64,000 bases of DNA. Source: JAIUNP01 sp020161975 (lineage in GTDB: Bacteria > Pseudomonadota > Alphaproteobacteria > Rhizobiales > Beijerinckiaceae). Positions 7,796-15,914 of this stretch are shown piece by piece (position 1 is the stretch's first letter; each line of letters starts with the position of its first letter). The stretch covers positions 1 to 64,000 of the forward strand of contig DAIOGK010000001.1 of the NCBI GenBank assembly GCA_036745275.1, written 5' to 3'. The notes under the pieces were generated by a model. The model did not search any database, was not told the origin of the DNA, and saw nothing but the letters and a program-made list of their open reading frames with translations. Both the position numbers and the translations under genes were made by a program.

Positions 7796-7853
7796 ACGCC
7801 CAATCAATCGACATCTCAGCTCGGTTCGATCCTCGGAACGAATCGAAATTTGA

Positions 7854-7884
7854 GAGTGGGCCCCGCCGGGGCCCGCTCTTTTTT
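7854..7884 (+). terminator. Intrinsic terminator/attenuator in the rimP leader
   Basis: An 11-bp GC-rich stem including one T-G wobble (7854-7864 with 7868-7878) and a three-base loop is followed directly by six T. It lies between the predicted promoter and the rimP ribosome-binding site (GGAG 7889-7892), so it must be bypassed for the operon to be expressed. The upstream TTCGAT (7825-7830) and ATCGAA (7842-7847) can form a separate stem, offering an alternative fold. Confidence 0.7.
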
Positions 7885-7900
7885 GTTTGGAGCCGACGGC

Positions 7901-8548
7901 ATGACATCCGCCGATGAACGGCTGGTCCGGGAATCAGGCGTCGCCCAGCGCGTCGCCACTATCGTCGAGCCCGTGCTTACGGGCGCGGGGTTCGACCTCG
8001 TGCGCGTGAAGGTGTCGGGCCAGAACGGCTGCACCGTTCAGATCATGGCCGAGCGCCCGGACGGCACGATGGGTGTCGACGAATGCGAGGAAGTGAGCCG
8101 ACTCATCTCGCCGCTTCTCGATGTGGAAGACCCGATCGACCGGGAGTACCACCTCGAAATTTCATCGCCCGGCATCGACCGTCCGCTCGTTCGGCTCCGC
8201 GACTTCGCGCGCTGGACCGGTCACGGCATCCGCGTCGAGATGGAGGTGCCAGCCAGTGGTCGCAAACGCTTCCGCGGGCTGATCGAGGGAACGGACGGCG
8301 ATGTTGCGCTGTTGCGGCTTGAGGACGCGCCCGAGGGCGCGGACCCCGTGGTCCGGCTGCCGGTGCGCGACATCCGTGAAGCCCGGTTGATCCTGACCGA
8401 CGATCTCATCCGCGAGGCCCTGCGCCGCGACAAGGCCGCCCGCAAGGGTGGCGCAGACGATACCGAGGCTGACGAGGCCGAAGCGCCCGCAGACCCGTCT
8501 CCTTCCCCGCGCGGCAAGCGCGGATCGAAATCCAACCGGAGGACATGA
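7901..8548 (+). CDS. rimP: Ribosome maturation factor RimP
   Basis: A 215-residue protein of the RimP/YhbC family, which binds the 30S subunit and assists S12 incorporation. The N-terminal domain (to about residue 95) carries DLVRVKV and the family motif LEISSPGIDRPL (about residue 87); the C-terminal SH3-like domain follows. The last ~35 residues are an acidic then basic low-complexity tail common in alphaproteobacteria. The ATG at 7901 lies eight bases after GGAG. It heads the rimP-nusA-ylxR-infB cluster, the standard bacterial order. Confidence 0.95.
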   Translation: MTSADERLVRESGVAQRVATIVEPVLTGAGFDLVRVKVSGQNGCTVQIMAERPDGTMGVDECEEVSRLISPLLDVEDPIDREYHLEISSPGIDRPLVRLRDFARWTGHGIRVEMEVPASGRKRFRGLIEGTDGDVALLRLEDAPEGADPVVRLPVRDIREARLILTDDLIREALRRDKAARKGGADDTEADEAEAPADPSPSPRGKRGSKSNRRT

Positions 8549-8550
8549 GA

Positions 8551-10167
8551 ATGGCCGTTTCCGCCAACAGGCTCGAACTCTTGCAGATCGCCGATGCGGT
8601 TGCCCGCGAAAAGGGCATCGAGCGCGAGGTCGTGCTCTCTTCGATGGAGGATGCCTACGCCAAGGTCGCCAAGCAGCGCTATGGCTCGGAAACCGAGGTC
8701 AAGGCCGAGATCAATCCGCGGACGGGCGAGATCCGCCTCTCCCGCCTGATGCTGGTCGTCGATCTCGTCGAGAACGATTCCAACCAGATGTCGCTGGTCG
8801 ACGCCCGCCGCAAGAATCCGGCGGCTGAAGTGGGCGATTATCTCTCCGAGCCGCTGCCGCCGGTCGAGTTCGGTCGCATTTCGGCCCAGTCGGCCAAGCA
8901 GGTCATCGTGCAGAAGGTGCGTGAGGCCGAGCGCGACAACCAGTATGAAGAGTTCAAGGACCGCATCGGCGAGATCGTCAACGGCGTCGTCAAGCGCGTC
9001 GAATACGGCAACGTCGTCGTCGATCTCGGCAAGGGCGAGGCGATCGTGCGCCGGGACGAATTGATCCCGCGCGAGGTATTCCGGCCGGGCGACCGCATCC
9101 GCTCCTACCTCTACGACGTGCGCCGCGAGGCGCGCGGGCCGCAGATCTTCCTTTCCCGCACCCATCCGCAGTTCATGGCCAAGCTCTTCCGCCAGGAAGT
9201 GCCGGAAATCTACGATGGCATCATCGAGGTGAAGGCCGTTGCGCGTGATCCCGGCTCCCGCGCCAAGATCGCCGTCATCTCGCGCGATTCCTCGATCGAC
9301 CCCGTGGGCGCCTGCGTTGGTATGCGCGGCAGCCGCGTGCAGGCCGTCGTGCAGGAGTTGCAGGGCGAGCGCGTCGACATCATTCCGTGGTCGCAGAATG
9401 CGGCGAGCTTCATCGTCAACGCGCTGCAGCCGGCGGAGGTCTCCAAGGTCGTGCTTGATGAGGACACCGGCCGTATCGAGGTCGTGGTGCCGGACGAGCA
9501 GCTTTCGCTTGCCATCGGCCGGCGCGGCCAGAACGTGCGTCTCGCCAGCCAGCTCACCGGCTGGGATATCGACATCCTGACCGAAGCCGAAGAATCCGAG
9601 CGCCGGCAGAAGGAATTCGCTGAGCGGACGAATGCCTTTGTCAGCGCCCTCAACGTCGATGAGGTCGTCGGCCAGCTTCTTGCCTCGGAAGGCTTCCGCA
9701 CGGTCGAGGAGGTCGCCTATGTCGACGTCAACGATCTTGCCACCATCGAGGGCTTCGACCTCGAAACCGCCGAGGAAATCCAGAACCGCGCCCGCGACCA
9801 TCTGGCGCAGATCGAGGCCGAAAACCAGGACAAGCGCCGGGCCCTCGGCGTTGCCGACGATGTGGGCGAAGTGGCTGGCGTTACCAGCGCCATGCTGGTT
9901 GCGTTCGGTGAAAACGACGTCAAGACAGTCGAGGATCTCGCCGGCTGCGCCACCGACGACCTGACGGGCTATACCGACAAGAAGGGCGGCGAGACGATCA
10001 CGGTGCCCGGTATTCTTGCCGGCTTCGACCTCTCCCGCGACGACGCGGAGGCGATCATCGTTGCTGCGCGCGTCAAGGCGGGCTGGATCGATGAACCACC
10101 GGCGCCCGAGCCTGAAGCCGACGCGGCCGAGGGCGAAGCCGAGGCGACAGACGGTCTGGAGGCGTAA
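8551..10167 (+). CDS. nusA: Transcription termination/antitermination factor NusA
   Basis: A 538-residue RNA-polymerase-associated factor controlling pausing, termination and antitermination. Domains in order: N-terminal RNAP-binding domain (1-130, start MAVSANRLELLQIADAVAREKG), S1 (about 135-200), two KH domains (about 210-340, with GMRGSRVQ and IGRRGQNVRLAS), and helix-hairpin-helix repeats to the C-terminus. The ATG at 8551 was preferred to an in-frame ATG at 8545 because GGAGG (8538-8542) is correctly spaced only for 8551. NusA autoregulates its operon in other bacteria, which makes the terminator in the rimP leader noteworthy. Confidence 0.97.
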   Translation: MAVSANRLELLQIADAVAREKGIEREVVLSSMEDAYAKVAKQRYGSETEVKAEINPRTGEIRLSRLMLVVDLVENDSNQMSLVDARRKNPAAEVGDYLSEPLPPVEFGRISAQSAKQVIVQKVREAERDNQYEEFKDRIGEIVNGVVKRVEYGNVVVDLGKGEAIVRRDELIPREVFRPGDRIRSYLYDVRREARGPQIFLSRTHPQFMAKLFRQEVPEIYDGIIEVKAVARDPGSRAKIAVISRDSSIDPVGACVGMRGSRVQAVVQELQGERVDIIPWSQNAASFIVNALQPAEVSKVVLDEDTGRIEVVVPDEQLSLAIGRRGQNVRLASQLTGWDIDILTEAEESERRQKEFAERTNAFVSALNVDEVVGQLLASEGFRTVEEVAYVDVNDLATIEGFDLETAEEIQNRARDHLAQIEAENQDKRRALGVADDVGEVAGVTSAMLVAFGENDVKTVEDLAGCATDDLTGYTDKKGGETITVPGILAGFDLSRDDAEAIIVAARVKAGWIDEPPAPEPEADAAEGEAEATDGLEA

Positions 10168-10175
10168 GGGATCCC

Positions 10176-10856
10176 ATGCGCCTGCCCGAAGGGGACGGAC
10201 CGGAACGGACGTGCATCGCTACCCGGCAGACCCTGCCGGCGAAGGCGATGATCCGCTTTGTTGCCGGACCTGACGGGTCCGTGGTGCCGGACCTCAAGCT
10301 CCGCCTGCCGGGGCGCGGCGTCTGGGTCAGCGCCGGCCATGCCCATGTGGCAGAGGCCGTGCGCAGGAAGGCTTTTGCCCGCGCCCTGAAAGCGCCGGCA
10401 TCGGCAGATGCAGGGCTCGCCGATCTGGTCGGCGCGCTTTTGAAGAAGGATGCGCTCCAGGCGCTTTCGCTCGCCAACAAGGCCGGCGCGGTGGTTTGTG
10501 GCGCGGCAAAAATCGAGGGAGGTGCGAAGCGGGGCTATGCCGCCCTGCTCCACGCCTCCGATGCCTCCGAAGGCGGAATCGAGAAGCTTGAACGCGCTGT
10601 TCGGTCAGCAGGCCGTGACAGGGTTGCAATACCATCGCTCCGGCTGTTTTCGGGGGATGAATTAAGTCTGTCACTGGGGCGTGAACATGTGATACATGCA
10701 GCGCTCGTTACGGGCTCTCCCGCCGGCAATGTGCTGAAGCGGGTGGGGCTTGTGACACGATATTGGCGGACCGACACCGCTCCGGCGTCCGTTCCCGTCC
10801 CGGTGGGGCAGGACAACGCAGGTTTACGCATTTGGACCGAGGACTCTGATTCCTGA
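10176..10856 (+). CDS. YlxR (DUF448) / L7Ae-like RNA-binding protein
   Basis: A 226-residue two-domain protein. The N-terminal ~95 residues are YlxR/DUF448, with ERTCIATRQTLPAKAMIRF and the GRGVWV motif. Residues about 85-195 resemble the L7Ae-type fold (LSLANKAGAVVCGAAKIE), as in other alphaproteobacterial fused YlxR proteins. YlxR-type proteins bind RNA and RNase P components in some bacteria; here the role is inferred. The gene lies between nusA and infB as usual, and its TGA overlaps the infB ATG by one base. Confidence 0.9.
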   Translation: MRLPEGDGPERTCIATRQTLPAKAMIRFVAGPDGSVVPDLKLRLPGRGVWVSAGHAHVAEAVRRKAFARALKAPASADAGLADLVGALLKKDALQALSLANKAGAVVCGAAKIEGGAKRGYAALLHASDASEGGIEKLERAVRSAGRDRVAIPSLRLFSGDELSLSLGREHVIHAALVTGSPAGNVLKRVGLVTRYWRTDTAPASVPVPVGQDNAGLRIWTEDSDS

Positions 10857-13747
10857 TGAATGACAGCAATAAGCCCGGCGACAAGACCATCGGCACACCA
10901 GCCACCAAGACGCTCACGCTGAAGCGTCCGGTCGAGCAGGGCACAGTTCGTCAGAACTTTTCGCACGGCCGCACCAAGCAGGTGCTGGTCGAGGTCAAGC
11001 ACAGCCGTTTTCAGGGCGGTGGTCATCCCGCGCCGCGCCCGCAGGCCGCGCCCGCCGTCCCGCCACCCGCTGCAAAGCCGGCTGCCCGGCCCTCCGCACC
11101 GGCCCCGGCCAAGACCGGCGTCGTGCTCAGGACGCTGACGGACGAGGAGCGTGACGCCCGCGCCCAGGCGCTGAAGGACTCCCGCGTTCGCGAGGAAGAG
11201 GATCGTCGCCGCGCCGAGGCCGAGGAGCGCGCCCGGCGCGAACGCGAGGATCGCGACCGCCGTGAACGCGAGGCCGCGGAAGCCAGAAAGCGCGAGGAAG
11301 AAGATCGCCGCCGCGCCGAAGCGGACGCCCGTCGCCGCGCCGAAGAGGAAGCCAAGCGTCGCCTTGGTGAGGAGAGCGCGGCCCCGCGCGGCCCGCGCGT
11401 CGATCTTGGTGCCCGCCCGCCGGTGCGCACTGAAGCGCCCGTTTCGCGCCCGCCCATTCGCGAGCAACGCGAAGGTGGGCAGCGCCCGGCTGGCCCGCGG
11501 ACGGACGCCGCCCCACGCCCCACGACAACCGCCCGCTTCGGCTTCGCGCCCAAGCCTGGCGCAGCGCCTGCCCCGCGCGCTGCGGGTGCGGGTGGTCCCG
11601 GCGCGGGTCCGCGCACGGGCGATGGCGCACCGAACCGCGGCCCGGGCACCGGTCCGCGTGGTCCCCGTTTTGGCGCCGCGACCGAATTTGCGCCGGATGC
11701 GGCAGCTGTTCCGAACACCCGTGGCCCCGGCCCCGCCCGGACAACGTTCAATCTCGACGACGAGGAGGGCGGCCGCAGCGTGCGCCGCTCGCCCGGTCCG
11801 GGCCGTGCGCCGACACCGGCCAAGCCGGAGCGCCCCGCCAAGGGCGCCGCTGACAAGCAGCGCGGTCGTCTGACCGTCCAGAGCGCGACCGGGGACGATG
11901 ACGAGCGGCAGCGTTCGGTGGCCTCGTTCCGGCGGCGTGTGCAGCGCCTGAAGGGCGGCGGCGCCAACGATCAGAAGGAAAAGATCGCGCGTGAGGTGAC
12001 GATTCCGGAGACCATCACCATCCAGGAACTCGCCAACCGTATGGCCGAACGCGGCGTGGACGTGATCCGTCTGCTGATGAAGCAGGGGCAGATGCACAAG
12101 ATCACCGATGTGATCGATGCCGATACCGCCCAGCTTGTCGCCGAGGAAATGGGTCACACCGTCAAGCGCGTCGCTGAATCGGACGTGGTGGAAGGCCTGT
12201 TCGATGCGCCCGATGCGGATGACACGATGCTGCCGCGTCCGCCGGTCGTCACCATCATGGGCCATGTCGACCACGGCAAGACCTCCCTGCTTGATGCTAT
12301 CCGCCAGACGAATGTCGTCTCGGGCGAGGCTGGCGGCATCACCCAGCATATCGGCGCCTATCAGGTCACTTCCCCGCTCGGTGGCAAGATCACCTTCATC
12401 GATACACCTGGCCACGCAGCCTTTACCGCCATGCGCGCCCGCGGCGCCAAGGTGACGGATATCGTGGTTCTGGTCGTTGCAGCCGATGACGGCGTGATGC
12501 CGCAGACGATCGAGGCGATCAACCATGCCAAGGCGGCGAAGGTTCCGCTGATCGTGGCGATCAACAAGATCGACAAGCCGGAGGCCAAGGCTGAGCGCGT
12601 AAGGACCGAGCTTCTCCAGTACGAGGTGCAACTCGAGGAATTCGGCGGCGATACGATGGCCGTCGAGGTTTCAGCCAAGCAGAAACTGAACCTCGACAAG
12701 CTGCTCGAAGCGATCCAGCTTCAGGCTGAAGTGCTTGATCTGCGGGCCAATCCCGATCGTGCTGCCGAAGGTTCGGTGGTGGAGGCCAAGCTTGATCGCG
12801 GTCGTGGCCCGGTGGCCACCGTGCTCGTGCAGCGCGGTACGCTCCGGCAGGGCGATATCGTGGTTGCCGGTTCCGAATGGGGCCGTGTGCGCGCGCTCGT
12901 CAACGATCAGGGCGCCCAGGTGCCCGAGGCCGGTCCTTCGGTGCCGGTCGAAATTCTCGGCTTCAATGGCGCGCCGGAAGCCGGCGACCGCGTGGCCGTG
13001 GTCGAATCGGAAGCCCGCGCACGCGAGATCACCGATTACCGCATCCGCCTGAAGCGCGAGAAGGCTGCTGCCCGTGGCGGCGGCGCGGCGCGCTCGCTGT
13101 CGGATATGATGAGCCAGCTGAAGCAGGCGGGCCGCAAGGAATTCCCGCTTGTCATCAAGGGCGACGTGCAGGGTTCGGTCGAAGCCATCGTCGCATCGGT
13201 CGAAAAGCTTGCAACCGACGAGGTTATGGCGCGCGTCCTGCATTCGGGCGTTGGCGGCATCACCGAATCGGATGTCACTCTGGCTCAGGCCGTCGGCGCG
13301 GTCATCCTCGCCTTCAACGTGCGTGCCCACAAGGAAGCGCGTGAGGCAGCGGAGCGCCATGGCGTCGAAATCCGCTACTACAACATCATCTACGACCTCG
13401 TGGACGATGTGAAGAAGGCAATGTCGGGCCTGCTGGCGCCAACCTTGCGCGAAACGATGCTCGGCAATGCCACCATTCTGGAGGTGTTCAACATCACCAA
13501 GGTGGGCAACGTTGCCGGCTGTCAGGTCACCGAAGGCAAGGTGGAGCGTGGCGCCAAGGTTCGTCTCATCCGCGACAGCGTGGTCATCCACGAAGGCACG
13601 CTCAAGACACTCAAGCGCTTCAAGGACGAGGTCAAGGAAGTGCAGACGGGTCAGGAGTGCGGCATGGCCTTCGAGAATTACGAGGACATGCGCAAGGGCG
13701 ACATCATCGAGTGCTTCCGCGTCGAGGAAATCCAGCGCTCGCTCTGA
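10856..13747 (+). CDS. infB: Translation initiation factor IF-2
   Basis: A 963-residue GTPase that delivers fMet-tRNA to the 30S subunit. It has an N-terminal IF2 domain, then about 250 residues of charged and Pro/Ala/Arg-rich low-complexity sequence (about 45-340, with an Arg/Glu coiled-coil-like stretch). The G domain follows: GHVDHGKT (about 468), DTPGH, NKID and SAK. The beta-barrel domain II, domain III and the C-terminal fMet-tRNA-binding domain (ending FRVEEIQRSL) are complete. Length is at the long end of the family because of the linker. A GC-rich terminator follows. Confidence 0.97.
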   Translation: MNDSNKPGDKTIGTPATKTLTLKRPVEQGTVRQNFSHGRTKQVLVEVKHSRFQGGGHPAPRPQAAPAVPPPAAKPAARPSAPAPAKTGVVLRTLTDEERDARAQALKDSRVREEEDRRRAEAEERARREREDRDRREREAAEARKREEEDRRRAEADARRRAEEEAKRRLGEESAAPRGPRVDLGARPPVRTEAPVSRPPIREQREGGQRPAGPRTDAAPRPTTTARFGFAPKPGAAPAPRAAGAGGPGAGPRTGDGAPNRGPGTGPRGPRFGAATEFAPDAAAVPNTRGPGPARTTFNLDDEEGGRSVRRSPGPGRAPTPAKPERPAKGAADKQRGRLTVQSATGDDDERQRSVASFRRRVQRLKGGGANDQKEKIAREVTIPETITIQELANRMAERGVDVIRLLMKQGQMHKITDVIDADTAQLVAEEMGHTVKRVAESDVVEGLFDAPDADDTMLPRPPVVTIMGHVDHGKTSLLDAIRQTNVVSGEAGGITQHIGAYQVTSPLGGKITFIDTPGHAAFTAMRARGAKVTDIVVLVVAADDGVMPQTIEAINHAKAAKVPLIVAINKIDKPEAKAERVRTELLQYEVQLEEFGGDTMAVEVSAKQKLNLDKLLEAIQLQAEVLDLRANPDRAAEGSVVEAKLDRGRGPVATVLVQRGTLRQGDIVVAGSEWGRVRALVNDQGAQVPEAGPSVPVEILGFNGAPEAGDRVAVVESEARAREITDYRIRLKREKAAARGGGAARSLSDMMSQLKQAGRKEFPLVIKGDVQGSVEAIVASVEKLATDEVMARVLHSGVGGITESDVTLAQAVGAVILAFNVRAHKEAREAAERHGVEIRYYNIIYDLVDDVKKAMSGLLAPTLRETMLGNATILEVFNITKVGNVAGCQVTEGKVERGAKVRLIRDSVVIHEGTLKTLKRFKDEVKEVQTGQECGMAFENYEDMRKGDIIECFRVEEIQRSL

Positions 13748-13771
13748 TGTTCCGTCGTCATCTGTACAATT

Positions 13772-13797
13772 GGGCGCCCTTGCCGGGGCGCCCTTTT
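13772..13797 (+). terminator. Intrinsic terminator after infB
   Basis: GGGCGCCC (13772-13779) and its repeat at 13786-13793 form an 8-bp stem with a six-base loop followed by TTTT. It separates infB from rbfA, so rbfA-truB may have its own promoter in the 97 bases that follow, or depend on readthrough. Confidence 0.7.
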
Positions 13798-13894
13798 CAC
13801 TGGCGCGATTCCCTCTTGCCAGCCCCCAGCGCCGGCGATAAACGCCTGCGACGTTTCACCTCCTGCCCGGTCCGATCCCGGGAGAACGGTTGCC

Positions 13895-14308
13895 ATGACA
13901 AAACGCTATGAAGCCTTTCCCGGCGCTCCGTCGCAGCGCCAGTTGCGCGTTGGCGAGCAGGTGCGCCATGCTGTCGCTGATATTCTCCAGCGCGGCGAGG
14001 TCCATGATCCTGTCATTGAAGGGCATATCATCACCGTGCCCGAAGTGCGGATGACGCCGGACCTGAAACTTGCAACCGTGCTCGTCATGCCGCTCGGCGG
14101 AAAAGACGAAGCGGTGGTGGTCGCTGCCCTCAACCGGCTGTCGAAAGCGTTCCGGGGCGCGTTGTCGCGGCGCCTGCGCGAGATGCGCTCGATGCCCGAT
14201 GTGCGCTTCCGGCTCGACGACCGCTTCGATGCGGCGAGCCACATCGACACCCTGCTCAACGATCCGCGCGTGAAGCGCGACCTCGACAAGACATCCGACC
14301 ATGACTGA
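13895..14308 (+). CDS. rbfA: Ribosome-binding factor A
   Basis: A 137-residue cold-shock-related assembly factor that binds the 30S subunit near the 16S rRNA 5' end. The KH-like fold motifs are visible: LRVGEQVRHAVADILQRGEV near the N-terminus and a C-terminal MRSMPDVRFRLDDRFD. GGAG lies ten bases before the ATG. The 3' end overlaps truB by eight bases. Confidence 0.95.
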   Translation: MTKRYEAFPGAPSQRQLRVGEQVRHAVADILQRGEVHDPVIEGHIITVPEVRMTPDLKLATVLVMPLGGKDEAVVVAALNRLSKAFRGALSRRLREMRSMPDVRFRLDDRFDAASHIDTLLNDPRVKRDLDKTSDHD

Positions 14309-15269
14309 ACCCACCCCGCCCCGTCCGCCGAAATCCGAGCGCCCGCCGCAGATCAAGAAGATCCGCCGCGAGGTTTCGGGCTGGATCATTCTCGACAAGC
14401 CCGTGGGCATGACCTCGACCCATGCCGTCTCATTGGTCAAACGGCTCTTCAACGCCAAGAAGGCCGGACATGCCGGCACGCTCGATCCGCTGGCCTCCGG
14501 CCTGCTGCCGCTGGCCTTCGGCGAGGCGACCAAGACCGTGCCTTTCGTGATGGATGGCGAGAAGGCCTATCGTTTCACGGTGAAATGGGGCGAAGAGACC
14601 GATTCGGACGATTCCGAGGGCAAGGTCATCGCCACCGCTCCCATCCGTCCCACGCAGGAAGCGATCGAGGATATCCTGCCCGATTTCATCGGCGAGATTT
14701 CGCAGGTTCCGCCAAAGTTCTCCGCCCTCAAGATCGACGGCGAACGCGCTTATGATCTCGCCCGCGACGGCGAGGAGGTGCATCTTGCTGCGCGCATCGT
14801 CAGCATCCGGGCGCTGCGGCTGGTCGAATCGGATACCGACAGCGCGACCTTCGAGGCCGAATGCGGCAAGGGCACCTACGTGCGCGCGATCGCCCGCGAC
14901 ATGGGCCGGATGCTCGGCTGTCTCGGCCATGTCATCGACCTTCGCCGCACAAAGGTTGGCCCGTTCAGCGAAGAGATGGGCATTACGGTCGAGGACTTGC
15001 GTGAAGCGGGCGAAGAAGGTCCCGAAAGCACCGATCTTGCCGAGTGCCTGCTGCCGGTCGAGACCGCGCTGGCCGAGCTCGAGGAAGTGCGCGTCGGACG
15101 CCATGAGGCGCAGCGGCTGATGAACGGGCAGGCGGTGATCCTGCGCGGGCGCGACGCCCCGCTCAATCTCGGCACGGTCTATGTGACCGAAGCGGGACGG
15201 CTGATCGCCCTTGCCGAGGCCGAAAAAGGCCAGCTATTGCCCAAGCGGGCGTTCCACCTGCCGGGTTAG
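14301..15269 (+). CDS. truB: tRNA pseudouridine(55) synthase TruB
   Basis: A 322-residue enzyme making pseudouridine 55 in the T-loop of tRNAs. The catalytic aspartate lies in GHAGTLDPLASGLLPLAFGEATK (about residues 54-76). The substrate-binding YRFTVKWGEETDSDDSEG and C-terminal GTYVRAIARDMG blocks are present. The N-terminal 20 residues are a basic, Pro-rich extension. It overlaps rbfA and is followed by a GGCGGG/CCCGCC hairpin (15324-15339) with TTTT at 15341-15344, possibly a terminator before rpsO. Confidence 0.96.
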   Translation: MTEPTPPRPPKSERPPQIKKIRREVSGWIILDKPVGMTSTHAVSLVKRLFNAKKAGHAGTLDPLASGLLPLAFGEATKTVPFVMDGEKAYRFTVKWGEETDSDDSEGKVIATAPIRPTQEAIEDILPDFIGEISQVPPKFSALKIDGERAYDLARDGEEVHLAARIVSIRALRLVESDTDSATFEAECGKGTYVRAIARDMGRMLGCLGHVIDLRRTKVGPFSEEMGITVEDLREAGEEGPESTDLAECLLPVETALAELEEVRVGRHEAQRLMNGQAVILRGRDAPLNLGTVYVTEAGRLIALAEAEKGQLLPKRAFHLPG

Positions 15270-15323
15270 CCGCAGACAAGCCTCTTTCCTTCTGCGGCAA
15301 ATTCGTGCATAAGCCGCGCCAAT

Positions 15324-15344
15324 GGCGGGGCTGCCCGCCGTTTT
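15324..15344 (+). terminator. Weak terminator-like hairpin between truB and rpsO
   Basis: A 6-bp GC stem (15324-15329 with 15334-15339) with a four-base loop and a TTTT run at 15341-15344. A second stem, CCGCAGA/TCTGCGG (15270-15276 with 15291-15297), starts at the truB stop. Either could belong to the S15 autoregulatory leader. Confidence 0.4.
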
Positions 15345-15401
15345 CCGACCGCGCTGGACGACATCCCGGCCCGGCCACATCTCTCACCAAGGAGTATCCC
15401 G

Positions 15402-15671
15402 ATGTCGATCACTGCCGAGCGCAAGAGCGCCCTGATTGCCGACAATGCCACCAAGAAGGGCGACACCGGTTCGCCGGAAGTGCAGATCGCCGTTCTGACG
15501 ACGCGCATCGCCAACCTGACCGAGCATTTCAAGACCCACACGAAGGACAACCATTCGCGTCGTGGTCTGCTCAAGCTCGTGTCCCAGCGCCGCCAGCTGC
15601 TTGATTACGTCAAGCGCAAGGATGAGGCCCGGTACAAGGCCATCATCGAAAAGCACGGCATCCGCCGCTGA
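15402..15671 (+). CDS. rpsO: 30S ribosomal protein S15
   Basis: An 89-residue protein with the complete S15 signature: the RKSALI start region, GDTGSPEVQIAVLTTRI, and HTKDNHSRRGLLKLVSQRRQLLDYVKRKD. S15 binds the 16S rRNA three-way junction early in 30S assembly. A textbook AAGGAG ribosome-binding site precedes the ATG. The rpsO-pnp pairing is conserved across bacteria. Confidence 0.98.
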   Translation: MSITAERKSALIADNATKKGDTGSPEVQIAVLTTRIANLTEHFKTHTKDNHSRRGLLKLVSQRRQLLDYVKRKDEARYKAIIEKHGIRR

Positions 15672-15682
15672 TCTTGCGTCTG

Positions 15683-15737
15683 CCGGCCCGGTTTCCGGGC
15701 CGGTTCTGCATTTGCAGCCGGCGGTTTCCGCCGCCGG
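15683..15737 (+). promoter_or_regulatory. Double hairpin between rpsO and pnp
   Basis: A perfect 9-bp stem (15683-15691 with 15695-15703, TTT loop) and a second 7-bp stem (15718-15724 with 15731-15737) lie in tandem. Neither has a strong T-run. In enterobacteria the rpsO-pnp spacer contains a terminator and an RNase III-cleaved pnp leader that allows PNPase autoregulation; this spacer of 243 bases may serve the same role. I see no gene in the rest of the spacer. Confidence 0.5.
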
Positions 15738-15914
15738 GTTTGCGCCGGGGCCATGCCCCGTCATCCGCGCCATGGCAGGATCGCCGGCGATTTCTTCTTT
15801 CGGGCCAATTCCCCCGGGGACCCCGTTTCCGGACTTTGCGCCCCGAACGCGTTCGAGGAATCTCCCGCCGTCTTGCTCATGGCTATTGAAACACCAGCCA
15901 CAAGGCAAAATTCC

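Noticed and set aside
7801..7850. Possible tRNA-fMet remnant upstream of rimP (a GGTTCGATCC T-loop-like string, as with metY in E. coli).
   Set aside because: The flanking CTCGG segments are not complementary, and no acceptor stem, D-arm or anticodon arm can be folded.
11023..11967. Arg/Ser-rich open frame opposite the infB linker.
   Set aside because: It is the complement of the low-complexity IF2 linker and has no ribosome-binding site or family motif.
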